From: CAKZLS01 sp963771545
Lineage (GTDB): Bacteria > Pseudomonadota > Alphaproteobacteria > Rhodospirillales > Defluviicoccaceae
Assembly (NCBI GenBank): GCA_963771545.1
Contig: CAVYTX010000002.1
Span: 2,046,001-2,110,000 of the forward strand
Length of the DNA: 64,000 bases
Reading direction: 5' to 3'
The notes beneath the pieces were generated by a model. It worked only from the letters and a program-made list of their open reading frames with translations. It was not told the origin of the DNA and searched no databases. Both the position numbers and the translations under genes were made by a program. Of the stretch, positions 27,658 through 35,626 are shown one piece after another; within the stretch, counting starts at the first letter, position 1; each line of letters opens with the position of its first letter.

Positions 27658-28497
27658 TCACGCGCGCGACGTGCTGATGGCATGAGTGGTGCGGACATCG
27701 GCCGACGCGTCTCCGCTTTCGGGGCGGATGTGAACGGATAGGGCGGTGGGTTCCACGTCGCCGAAGGCGGTTGCGAAGGACACTTCGGCGGCGTCCCGTC
27801 CCACGCCGATGCGCACCAAGCCGTCGAGCGCCGCCTGGCGGGTGGGATCGAAGAGATACCAGCGGCCGCCGAGATAGGCTTCGAACACCGCGTGGAAGTC
27901 CGGCGGCTCCAGGCCCCAGGCATAGGCGCTGACGAACCGCGCCGGGATGTTGAGGGCGCGGCAAAACGCGATGCCGAGATGGGCGAAGTCGCGGCACACT
28001 CCGGCGCGCTCCACCAGCGTATCGCGCGCCGTGGTCAGGGTGTCGCTGCTGCCGACCATGTACTCCACGTGCTCGTAGATCCAGTTGCAGATGGCGGTGA
28101 CACGCGCGTGGCCGGTCTCGAAGTGGGCGAACTCCCGCGCCGGCCAGCGCTGGAGCAGGTCGGACGGACAATAGCGGCTGGGATAGAGGTGCGCCATGAG
28201 TTCGAACGGCAAGTCGGCGAGGCCGATCTCGCGCACGCCGGACGGATCCTCGGCATGGACGTCGAGCTCCACTTCGGCGGCATAGCGGATGGCGATGTCG
28301 CCCGGGCCGGCTTGAAGCCTCACGTAGCGGTTAGCGCTGTCCGGCATGACATGGGACTGCATCGCAACATCGGGCGTGACGTCCAGCGTCTCGCTCAGGA
28401 TGCGCTGCTGGGGGAGCCGCGCGGCCTGCACGTTGAGAATGATGGTACCCGGACCGGCCAACCGGTAGCCGAGCTCGCATCCGACGGTGAATTTCAT
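27658..28497 (-). CDS. transglutaminase-like cysteine peptidase family protein
   Basis: The 279 residues have an N-terminal beta domain and a transglutaminase core: Cys in ERAGVCRDFAHLGIAFCRAL, His in PPDFHAVFEAYL and Asp in WYLFDPTR form the Cys-His-Asp triad. It resembles the bacterial transglutaminase-like proteins of the SMc00195 type. I start at MKFTVGCELGY (CAT at 28495-28497); the long upstream open frame is not family-like. Catalytic residues are intact; the substrate is unknown. Confidence 0.92.
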   Translation of the reverse strand: MKFTVGCELGYRLAGPGTIILNVQAARLPQQRILSETLDVTPDVAMQSHVMPDSANRYVRLQAGPGDIAIRYAAEVELDVHAEDPSGVREIGLADLPFELMAHLYPSRYCPSDLLQRWPAREFAHFETGHARVTAICNWIYEHVEYMVGSSDTLTTARDTLVERAGVCRDFAHLGIAFCRALNIPARFVSAYAWGLEPPDFHAVFEAYLGGRWYLFDPTRQAALDGLVRIGVGRDAAEVSFATAFGDVEPTALSVHIRPESGDASADVRTTHAISTSRA

Positions 28498-28755
28498 TGA
28501 ATTGGAGTCCTTTTGCGGTCGCGGTCGCGAGTGCCGCCTTGGAACGACCGGGGATCGTCGGGGCGGCGTGGAAGCGAGATACGATCCGGATGGGTCGCGG
28601 ACTCCCTTTTGACACACTTCCGTTCCGGATCCGAGACAAATTTCGCGCCCCGTAATCTTGGGGGTCGAGGAGCAGAGGGGCCCTGGGTATAAAGTTCTGG
28701 TGATTTGATCCGGCCTATACCAACTGACGTAGAGCGACGATGAAAGGAGACCGCC

Positions 28756-28902
28756 ATGTCCACATTGCTGACCAACATTGCCCGCTCGCTGCGCAACCTT
28801 CCCGATGTGTTCCGCGATAAGCCCCGGCTCGTCGGCTACGACGATTTGTTCAAGGACCCTAAGGATGGCTGCGCCCGCTATGACGACGTCTGGGGCGGTT
28901 AA
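28756..28902 (+). CDS. small protein, 48 aa, unknown
   Basis: The ATG is preceded by GAAAGGAGACCGCC, a very strong ribosome site. The product begins MSTLLTNIARSLRNLPDVFR and ends in a Tyr/Asp-rich tail ARYDDVWGG. It has an amphipathic N-terminal helix and no signal. Transcribed away from the transglutaminase gene. No family was recognised, but the start signal and sensible composition argue for a real gene. Confidence 0.6.
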   Translation: MSTLLTNIARSLRNLPDVFRDKPRLVGYDDLFKDPKDGCARYDDVWGG

Positions 28903-29009
28903 ATTACCGTAATTCGACACGCCTTTCCGGACGCGTCACGACCCGTGAACGTTGCGCTTTGTGAGACGTCCCATTCGCGCAATCGATTCCGTTAGCGGAG
29001 GACACCGCC

Positions 29010-29918
29010 ATGAGCTGGCAGCCGTGCATCGAACCGGATTGTCTCCAACGGCCAGGAGAAATCGAAATCCTGATCCGGCCCCACGAGAAGGACCTTGGCG
29101 GATTTTCGGTGCGGAGGTCGCTGCCTTCGCAAAGCCGCCGCATGGTGGGACCTTATGTGTTTTTCGATCACATGGGGCCGGCGCGGTTCGCCGTTGGCGA
29201 AGGGATCGACGTGCGCCCGCATCCGCACATCGGGATTTCCACGGTCACCTGGCTGTTCGACGGCGAGATCATCCACCGCGATAGCCTCGGCCACGAGCAG
29301 CCCATCCGGCCGGGCGCGGTGAACCTGATGACGGCGGGCCGCGGCATCGTCCATTCCGAGCGCACGCCGCCGGAGGAGCGGGCGCGCGGCGCCGCGCTGC
29401 ATGGGATTCAACTCTGGCTCGCCCTGCCGGCCGAACTGCAGGAGATGGAACCCGCGTTCACGCACTATCCGGCGGAAGCCATTCCCATGGTCAAGACCCC
29501 GGGCGCTCGGGTCAGCGTCATCATCGGCGAGGCCCACGGCGTCCGCTCTCCGGTAGAGGTCCCGTCGCCGACGCTCTACGCCGAGGCCCTGTTCTCCGGG
29601 CCCGCGGACGTGCCGCTTCCCGATCGCTACCAGGAGCGGGCCGTGTACATGGTGGAGGGCGAGGTCAAGATCGGCGACAGAGCGCTCGGCGCCGGCGACA
29701 TGGCCGTCATCCGCTCCGGGTCGGGCGTTTCCATCCGGGCCGGCGGGCCCGCCCGGGCCATGCTCATCGGCGGCAACGCCCCGACGGGAAAACGGACCGT
29801 GTGGTGGAATTTCGTCTCCACGTCCAAGGCGCGCATCGAGCAAGCGAAACGGGACTGGACCGAGGGCCGCTTCGCCAAGGTTCCGGGCGAAACCGAATTC
29901 ATCCCCCTTCCGAAGTAA
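29010..29918 (+). CDS. pirin family protein
   Basis: The 302 residues form a bicupin with pirin hallmarks: the metal-binding N-terminal HPHIGISTVTWLFDG, then GAVNLMTAGRGIVHSERTP, and the C-terminal cupin AVYMVEGEVKIGD. Pirins bind Fe and some have quercetinase activity; others are redox-sensing regulators. Conserved His and Glu residues are present. Complete, single gene. Confidence 0.94.
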   Translation: MSWQPCIEPDCLQRPGEIEILIRPHEKDLGGFSVRRSLPSQSRRMVGPYVFFDHMGPARFAVGEGIDVRPHPHIGISTVTWLFDGEIIHRDSLGHEQPIRPGAVNLMTAGRGIVHSERTPPEERARGAALHGIQLWLALPAELQEMEPAFTHYPAEAIPMVKTPGARVSVIIGEAHGVRSPVEVPSPTLYAEALFSGPADVPLPDRYQERAVYMVEGEVKIGDRALGAGDMAVIRSGSGVSIRAGGPARAMLIGGNAPTGKRTVWWNFVSTSKARIEQAKRDWTEGRFAKVPGETEFIPLPK

Positions 29919-30047
29919 CACCAACAGTTATCGTGTATCGTGTTTGGCACCGGTCTTGACCAGCGTCAATGACCCCGCGCCCGGCTGGGTTGATAGTCGT
30001 GGTGTGCCGGGTTAGACACAAACACGGTCGGGAGCGGCGGAGCGGCG

Positions 30048-30560
30048 ATGTCTGAAACCAGCGAGGTGGGGCAACTTCTCCACGAGGAGCATTTCCGCTT
30101 TCTCGTCTCCATCTGCGGTTTGCAGAACCGCGTCGGCGAAGGGTTTGCCCACCGCCCGCTCGATCCCAGGAACCCCGAGGACCGCGGGCAGCTCGACGAA
30201 CTGATCGCCGGACTCGACGACATCATCGATCATCACCGGTTCGAGGAAGCTAATCTGTTTCCGCTATTCCGCGAACGGGGCAACGGCGACCTGGTGACCG
30301 CGCTGTTGCGCGAGCACGTCACCATCGAACCAAAGGCAAGCCGGCTTCGCTCCCTAGCGTCGGCGCTTCGTCGCAACGGTGCCACACCCGCGCGGTGGGC
30401 GCGGTTCCGCCAGGCCTCCCAGGCGTTGATTGCCGACATGATGCGGCACCTGGAAACCGAAGAGGCGCGGGTTGTCCAACAGCTGCCCAGCCTTCTCGAT
30501 GCGCGCACCGATCACGCGCTCGCGCGCGGCCGCATCGCCCGGCGTGAACGGCCCGGGTGA
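30048..30560 (+). CDS. hemerythrin-like HHE domain protein
   Basis: The 170 residues contain a four-helix hemerythrin fold with metal-ligand patterns HEEHFRF (start), IIDHHRFEEANLFPLF (middle) and LREHVTIE, then a late HLETEEARVVQQLPSLL. HHE proteins bind a di-iron centre and sense O2 or NO or repair iron. Ligands match the family order. The purpose of the C-terminal Arg-rich tail is unclear. Confidence 0.9.
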   Translation: MSETSEVGQLLHEEHFRFLVSICGLQNRVGEGFAHRPLDPRNPEDRGQLDELIAGLDDIIDHHRFEEANLFPLFRERGNGDLVTALLREHVTIEPKASRLRSLASALRRNGATPARWARFRQASQALIADMMRHLETEEARVVQQLPSLLDARTDHALARGRIARRERPG

Positions 30561-30682
30561 ATTCCCGCCATTGGCACTCAATTGTGAATTCATTGAATTA
30601 AACGTTAAATCCGTCGGCCCCAGCGTTATATCGTAAATGCAAATCATTCGCGGTCACTAACGAAATTCGGGGAGGCTCGACC

Positions 30683-31033
30683 ATGAAATCGCGTAAATTC
30701 AGGCTGTTATCCACCACGGTTACCCCGCTTGCCGCCGCAGCGGCGTTGGCCGTCGGCATGACGGCGTCGGCCGCGCCCGCCGGAGCGGATTGCGGATACG
30801 GTCACAAATCCGCCGCGCTGCCCGAGGCGCAAGCCCGCAACGGCGAAGTCATCCTCGCCATGAGCCATGAGAAGAAAGCGCCGTCCGCGCCGAACCCTTG
30901 CGCCGCCAAGGACGAGGCCATGGACAAGGCCAAGGATACGACCAACCCCTGCGCCGCCAAGGCCAAGGCCGGGGAAATGGCCAATCCGTGCGCGGCCAAG
31001 GCGCCCGCCAATCCGTGCGCGCCGAAAAAGTAG
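30683..31033 (+). CDS. exported protein with NPCAAK repeats
   Basis: The 116 residues begin after GGGAGG. A signal peptide with a long Ala stretch (LLSTTVTPLAAAAALAVG) is followed by a short linker containing ADCGYGHKSAALPEAQA. The C-terminal half carries four NPCAxK units: NPCAAK three times and a final NPCAPKK, separated by Lys/Ala spacers. Evenly spaced Cys within NPC and a basic context suggest metal or heme binding or disulfide bonding. I know no assigned function. Single gene. Confidence 0.75.
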   Translation: MKSRKFRLLSTTVTPLAAAAALAVGMTASAAPAGADCGYGHKSAALPEAQARNGEVILAMSHEKKAPSAPNPCAAKDEAMDKAKDTTNPCAAKAKAGEMANPCAAKAPANPCAPKK

Positions 31034-31084
31034 GAAGAGCGCTTTAAAACGGGCAGGGCGGGCCGACGGGGATTCACCCGCCCC

Positions 31085-31454
31085 ATGCCCCCTGTTTCCC
31101 ACGTCGTTTCCGACCGGGACTGGCCTTCGGCCACGGCTGTCTATCGCGGCGGCACCATGGACACCCATGGGTTCATCCATTGCTCCACCGCCGATCAACT
31201 AATCCCCGTCGCCAACCGGTTCTTTCGCGGACGGCGCGAGGTGCGCGCCCTCGACATTGACGAGAACTCGTGTCCGCTCGGAAATCATCCATGAAAATCT
31301 GGAGGGCGGGACGGAATCCTTCCCCCACATCTACGGCCCCCTTCACACCGAAGCCGTGACCGGCACCTTTATGCTCAAACCGACCCCCGACGGCACCTTC
31401 ACGGCGCCCGCCGAACTAAGGGCGTATCGCGGTGAATTCACCGCGCGGCCATAG
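31085..31454 (+). pseudogene. DUF952 family protein, frameshifted
   Basis: The first frame gives the N-terminal half of DUF952 (YRGGTMDTHGFIHCSTADQL, VANRFFRGRREVRALDID). The second half continues in another frame from about 31262 (VRSEIIHENLEGG, then ESFPHIYGPLHTEAV and TPDGTF). A single indel at about 31262-31275 would restore about 122 residues. Either decay or sequence error. Confidence 0.85.
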
Positions 31455-31522
31455 ACAAGCGGAAACGTCCGTCCGGGTTCCGGGCGGATTGCCATTCGAT
31501 TACACGGTCTTCATCGTCGTGT

Positions 31523-31648
31523 TCACGGCGGTGGAACTTGTGGCGCGGCCAAGCCATCTCCAACGATGAGAGCCAAAGCTACCACCAACGCAAACAAGCC
31601 AACCAGTGTGTAGCGGCTAAGCAAGACCTTAGTGTAACGGTTAAACAT
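31523..31648 (-). CDS. small exported or membrane peptide, 41 aa
   Basis: The ATG at 31646-31648 follows TTTTGGGGGTCGTC. The product begins MFNRYTKVLLSRYTLVGLFA, with a hydrophobic core VVALALIV and a short tail GDGLAAPQVPPP. It reads as a complete signal peptide with a possible A-A-P cleavage site or a single TM segment. Directly downstream of the large AT-rich membrane gene region, on the opposite side of its stop. Below usual annotation thresholds. Confidence 0.5.
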   Translation of the reverse strand: MFNRYTKVLLSRYTLVGLFALVVALALIVGDGLAAPQVPPP

Positions 31649-31716
31649 GACGACCCCCAAAACTTACCCAACTCGATAGCTTAAACCTCTCAACGCCAAA
31701 TTCAAGTCAATTTTGG

Positions 31717-34047
31717 CTACCCTCTGTTCAAGCAACCGCCCTCGACGCTTTTCAGCCACTCCATGTAAGGCACCAAACGCCGCAGCATGCTGGAGGTCCC
31801 TCGCATCTGTTTTTCGACGGTCTCCTTCCAGTCGGGATCCTCCATTAAGACTTTGCCTATGTTGTAAGCGCGGCGCAACCCTGTGTAGCCTTTGCAGACG
31901 TCATCCTGAACTTCATTCATATCCACCAGAATGACATGACCTTCGGTCAGCCCTGATCTGGCCAGTTCAGCTTTTTGCGAAAGCCATGACGCCTTCTGCG
32001 CATTCAACAAGCCATATGTGTAAACCATTTGGAACGTGAGAAACCGGTAGAGCCCTGAAGAGGCAAATGACATTCGCGAAAAACAGTCCTTAATCAGGTT
32101 CGGCTTTTTAGTGGCAATGTTCCACCATTCTTCGGCACTCGCCAAGTGCCGGTCTTCAATTTGGCCCTCGGTTTGGTTTTGTTGTGTTCCCACCCGCGAC
32201 TGAAGCCGGTTGAAGTCCGCATTGACAAAGTAAAAAAGAAAATTGCTAACGTAGTCGTCCCAGGCGCCTTTTACAGTTGACGGCGTTTCTTTCTTCCATT
32301 TCTCTGTCTCCAATTTCACGTCTTCAAAACTTTTTGTATCTTTTAAAATACCCTTCACATTCTTTTGAAGAATATCATCATCATTCAAAATATTCTTAAA
32401 ATTATCTGATAACTCAATCTCGCTCTTGCTCATTTCATATCCGATCCCCGTAATACCTTTGACACATTTTTCAAGTAATTCTTCGCGATTTCGACCGTCT
32501 ACGTTCATATTTTTTTCGAGAAATGCAATAGCAAGACTTTGCTCTTTCTCCTGATATTCAAGTGTTATTTGCTGTTTTTTGGCTTGATCGCTCACCTGTT
32601 GCAATTCGTTGAGGAGGCGCAGCCGAAGGACCGTCTCCACAAAATCCAGGGATCCCGACTCGCCTCCCTCCTCCGTTCTGCCGAACTCACGACGGAGCTT
32701 CTTGTATTCCCGCTCCATGTGACCGACTGCCTCTTCCGGATACCCCGATGCCGTTAGCAACGATGCAGAAATCATGGGTCGATATGGGAGCATATGTCCG
32801 GCAACACCGGGTTTACCGGCGGCAAGGACAGCGTCGCGATGATGAATAACGTCATTGGCTTTCGGCAAATTATTTTCGCTCTCCTTAAGACATTCTTCAA
32901 GAGGTGGGCAACTGAGTTTCTCGTTTTCGGTCAATGTTTTATTCTTGAATTGATACTTAAATGATGTCAGATGGCCGAGAATGCTGCCCAAAGGTTCACA
33001 AATCGGATCTTCATTTTTTCCGCCCGTACAATCCGAAAATTTCGCGAGTTCCGACGGGGGGATAGCATAGCTTGCCGCGATTTCCGAGAGGTCGTCTTGG
33101 ATCGGAACGCCGTTCTCGTAAAAGCACGCATAGGCCCTCAGGCATGTCGCGATAGGTTTGATTGCGCGCGCATAACCGTAAGTAACGGCCATGGCGGTCA
33201 CGAGCCCTTCTTGGCTTTCTTCGACTTCTTTCGCATCCGCGTCGCCAGCAAACGGCGCACAGTAGGGGCCGGCCATGAGATCCTTTCTGCAAAACCGGAT
33301 AATTTTTTTGAAGTCGGATTCTACAGAATCAAGAGCCTCTTCTAATCTTTTGGCTCCTGCTTGAAAGTTTGTATCGGTCTTCGTTGTCGTCTGCGCGTCA
33401 TAGGAGATAGAAATCTCTAAATCGTCGCCGGCTTCGGCATTGGCGAACTCGATGGCGCCAGCCGGAGTCTCCAATCGTTTGATGCTCGCCATGATCATCT
33501 TAGTCTCGGCTTTGAACAGGCCAGCCACGGTTAACACCACTATGAGCGTCACCCACACCGCGACCATCAGTTTCGGCAGGGGTCCCCGAGCGTCATCATG
33601 CTTCAGGACGAACCGGTAAAAGCCATACAGGACCACGCCATAAATCAACCCCGAGCCCATGTACTCAAGGGTGCTCCTGTGTTTCAAAAGAAACGCCGAT
33701 TTAAAATCTGGAAAGGGTTCCTTAAAGTATTGGTTGATATATGTTTCTACTTCTGATAAGAAAATTATGGTAATAATAATGGCAATAAAGAATATTGCGA
33801 TGGCTAATGCGACGTAAAGACTATTTTTCCATTTATGTTTATTATCTATCGCGTGTTTCGTATGTTTCTTGTTCTGGGGTGCGCCTTCTATACCCTCTTC
33901 CTTATGGTCCGCCATGCCAAGGTTAAGGCGTGAGGCGGTTTTATCCTGTTCCGTGGCAGGATTTCTTCTTTTTTGATCTAGAAGGTAGCAGAGTATGATC
34001 GCGGCCAGGGCCAACAGTACGAATGGAATGCGCAGGAGATCTTCCAT
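31717..34047 (-). CDS. large four-TM protein of unknown function, AT-rich
   Basis: The 776 residues start after GGGGAGGG. Predicted TM segments lie at about 8-23, 76-98, 127-147 and 158-178, with a polar cytoplasmic-looking loop rich in His/Lys between TM1 and TM2. The remaining 590 residues are soluble, mostly helical, with paired cysteines (FCRKDLMAGPYC, CLRAYAC, DCTGGKNEDPIC, CPPLEEC) suggesting disulfides and hence a periplasmic side. Base composition is clearly more AT-rich than its neighbours (about 32.3-34.0 kb), a sign of horizontal transfer. No domain was recognised. Confidence 0.8.
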   Translation of the reverse strand: MEDLLRIPFVLLALAAIILCYLLDQKRRNPATEQDKTASRLNLGMADHKEEGIEGAPQNKKHTKHAIDNKHKWKNSLYVALAIAIFFIAIIITIIFLSEVETYINQYFKEPFPDFKSAFLLKHRSTLEYMGSGLIYGVVLYGFYRFVLKHDDARGPLPKLMVAVWVTLIVVLTVAGLFKAETKMIMASIKRLETPAGAIEFANAEAGDDLEISISYDAQTTTKTDTNFQAGAKRLEEALDSVESDFKKIIRFCRKDLMAGPYCAPFAGDADAKEVEESQEGLVTAMAVTYGYARAIKPIATCLRAYACFYENGVPIQDDLSEIAASYAIPPSELAKFSDCTGGKNEDPICEPLGSILGHLTSFKYQFKNKTLTENEKLSCPPLEECLKESENNLPKANDVIHHRDAVLAAGKPGVAGHMLPYRPMISASLLTASGYPEEAVGHMEREYKKLRREFGRTEEGGESGSLDFVETVLRLRLLNELQQVSDQAKKQQITLEYQEKEQSLAIAFLEKNMNVDGRNREELLEKCVKGITGIGYEMSKSEIELSDNFKNILNDDDILQKNVKGILKDTKSFEDVKLETEKWKKETPSTVKGAWDDYVSNFLFYFVNADFNRLQSRVGTQQNQTEGQIEDRHLASAEEWWNIATKKPNLIKDCFSRMSFASSGLYRFLTFQMVYTYGLLNAQKASWLSQKAELARSGLTEGHVILVDMNEVQDDVCKGYTGLRRAYNIGKVLMEDPDWKETVEKQMRGTSSMLRRLVPYMEWLKSVEGGCLNRG

Positions 34048-34478
34048 GTACCCTCCCCCATATTCTGGATCTCGGGATCGACTAACCCTGTTCCCGAAAG
34101 AGATTCTTGCAAATCTCGCCTCTAGAATACGCGCGTTACACTTTTAGAACGGAACCGAACACTTATAAAATAACACAATTGGGTCAAAATTATCAATGAA
34201 AACCATCAATTTTTCATTTTGAGATGCTGAAACGTCCCAATAGACGTATTGTGAAGCTCGGTCGTTGTTTGGCAGGAGCGTTCGCCTGTGCGAACCGAGG
34301 CGAGCAGTCGGGAAACGCCGCGTCTGTTTGCTCAGTGATCGGGCTCCGCAACCCGCGGGGGGGGCGGCGGCGGCAGTGGCGCCCGCGAAGCGCATTGGGA
34401 AAAACGAATCCGCCGCCGCAGGGACTGGGGAGTGCGGATTCTGTTTCAGAAGCTAGCCGGCCTTGCGGTTGGCGCCGT
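34048..34478. other. region without a recognised gene
   Basis: Between the start of the large AT-rich membrane gene and the DUF4188 remnant. Short open frames occur on both strands but show no homology, signal peptide or good ribosome site. The right side becomes GC-rich again. Confidence 0.5.
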
Positions 34479-34705
34479 TCACGTCGACTTTTCGGCCGGC
34501 TCTCGCCGTCCGAACAGAGGCATGGCACCATGGATGGACTCATATCGCTGGCTGTTCACGGCGCAGGTCTCATGCCAGATGCCGATATCGCCGCCGATCC
34601 CGATCGTCTCAGGAACGCGCGCCACACCGGCGCTTGTTCCAGCGACAAGTCGTTGGCGTAACACTCCAGGTACTGGAAGGATCGCCGCTACCGCACCCGC
34701 ATGAA
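34479..34705 (-). pseudogene. DUF4188 (phenylacetaldoxime-dehydratase/monooxygenase-like) remnant
   Basis: In one frame the minus strand gives SFQYLECYANDLSLEQAPVW and AFLRRSGS. In another it gives GGDIGIWHETCAVNSQRYES and MPLFGRREPA. The order and spacing match the C-terminal part of DUF4188, where a GDVGIWHETY motif follows a YRSFEHLEAYA motif. An upstream in-frame stop and a frame change make it non-functional. Confidence 0.7.
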
Positions 34706-34727
34706 ACTGGAAAAACCGAAGAAGCTC

Positions 34728-35222
34728 TTATCGGTTGGATTTTCGCTGTTGCCGGCCGTTGAGGAGGTCGTGGCGCTGGCGGATCTCCAGGGGCCAGGTG
34801 CTCTTGATGTAGGACAGCACCGCGACGATCTCGTCGTCGCTCAAGGACTGTTGATAGCCGGGCATGTCGCTCTCGTAGCCGCCGCCGACCAGGGCCGCGG
34901 GGCCGAACTTGGTGAGTTCGAAGAGTTGCTTGTCGGGATGGTGCCAGGTGTGGCCGCCGGCGTCGTGGGGCGGCGCCGGCAGGCGGCCGTTGTCGAGCCG
35001 CCGCCGCCAGTCGGCCTGGCCCTCCAGGGTTTCGCCGTGGCAGGACGCGCATTCGGCCTCGTAGATCGCCTGTCCCCGCGACACGATCTCCGCGTCGTTC
35101 GGCTTCAGCGCAATGTCTTTCTCAGGCCCCTCGTATCCCAACCACAACCAGCCGGCGATGGCCAACAACACCAGGCCGCCGCCGATGGTCGCCACGGTGT
35201 ACAGGTTCGACCGCGTGGTCAT
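34728..35222 (-). CDS. membrane-anchored c-type cytochrome
   Basis: The 164 residues have one N-terminal TM anchor (GGGLVLLAIAGWLWLG) and a single heme c site CASCHG (about residue 58), with PGYQQSLSDDEIVAVLSYI near the C-terminus supplying the axial Met (SDMPGY). The start overlaps the cueR stop by 4 bp, so it is translated with the copper genes. A role in copper-stress electron transfer is inference from context. Confidence 0.92.
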   Translation of the reverse strand: MTTRSNLYTVATIGGGLVLLAIAGWLWLGYEGPEKDIALKPNDAEIVSRGQAIYEAECASCHGETLEGQADWRRRLDNGRLPAPPHDAGGHTWHHPDKQLFELTKFGPAALVGGGYESDMPGYQQSLSDDEIVAVLSYIKSTWPLEIRQRHDLLNGRQQRKSNR

Positions 35223-35626
35223 CGCATGAATTCCGATGGATGCCCCGCGAGGTCCTCGAGGATGGGACAGTGGGGCCGGTGGTCGCCGTGACAGGCGTTG
35301 ACGAGATCGAACAGCGTGGCGTGCAGCGACTCCAGTTCGTCGATCTTGCGGCGGATGTCGGCGAGGCGGGCCTGGGCGATGGCCTTGACATCGGCGCTGG
35401 CCCGCGAGGTGTCCTCGTAGAGCGACAGCAAGGACCGGCAGTCGTCGATCGAGAACCCGAGGCTCCGCGCGCGCTGGAGGAACCGGAGCTTGTGGACGTC
35501 GGCCTCGTCATAGGCGCGGTAGCCGTTATCCTGCCGTCCCGGAACCACGAGGCGGATCTCCTCGTAATACCGGATGGTTTTCACCGGCAGGCCGCACCGC
35601 TTGGCGGCTTCACCCACGTTCATCAT
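35219..35626 (-). CDS. cueR: Cu(I)-responsive MerR-family regulator
   Basis: The 135 residues have an N-terminal winged helix (NVGEAAKRCGLPVKTIRYYE), a dimerisation helix, and the metal-binding loop Cys-His-Gly-Asp-His then CPIL near the end, as in CueR. It activates copA by twisting its long-spacer promoter. The start overlaps the copA 3' end by 17 bp and the gene overlaps the cytochrome by 4 bp. Two adjacent ATG codons (35626 and 35623) are possible starts. Confidence 0.95.
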   Translation of the reverse strand: MMNVGEAAKRCGLPVKTIRYYEEIRLVVPGRQDNGYRAYDEADVHKLRFLQRARSLGFSIDDCRSLLSLYEDTSRASADVKAIAQARLADIRRKIDELESLHATLFDLVNACHGDHRPHCPILEDLAGHPSEFMR

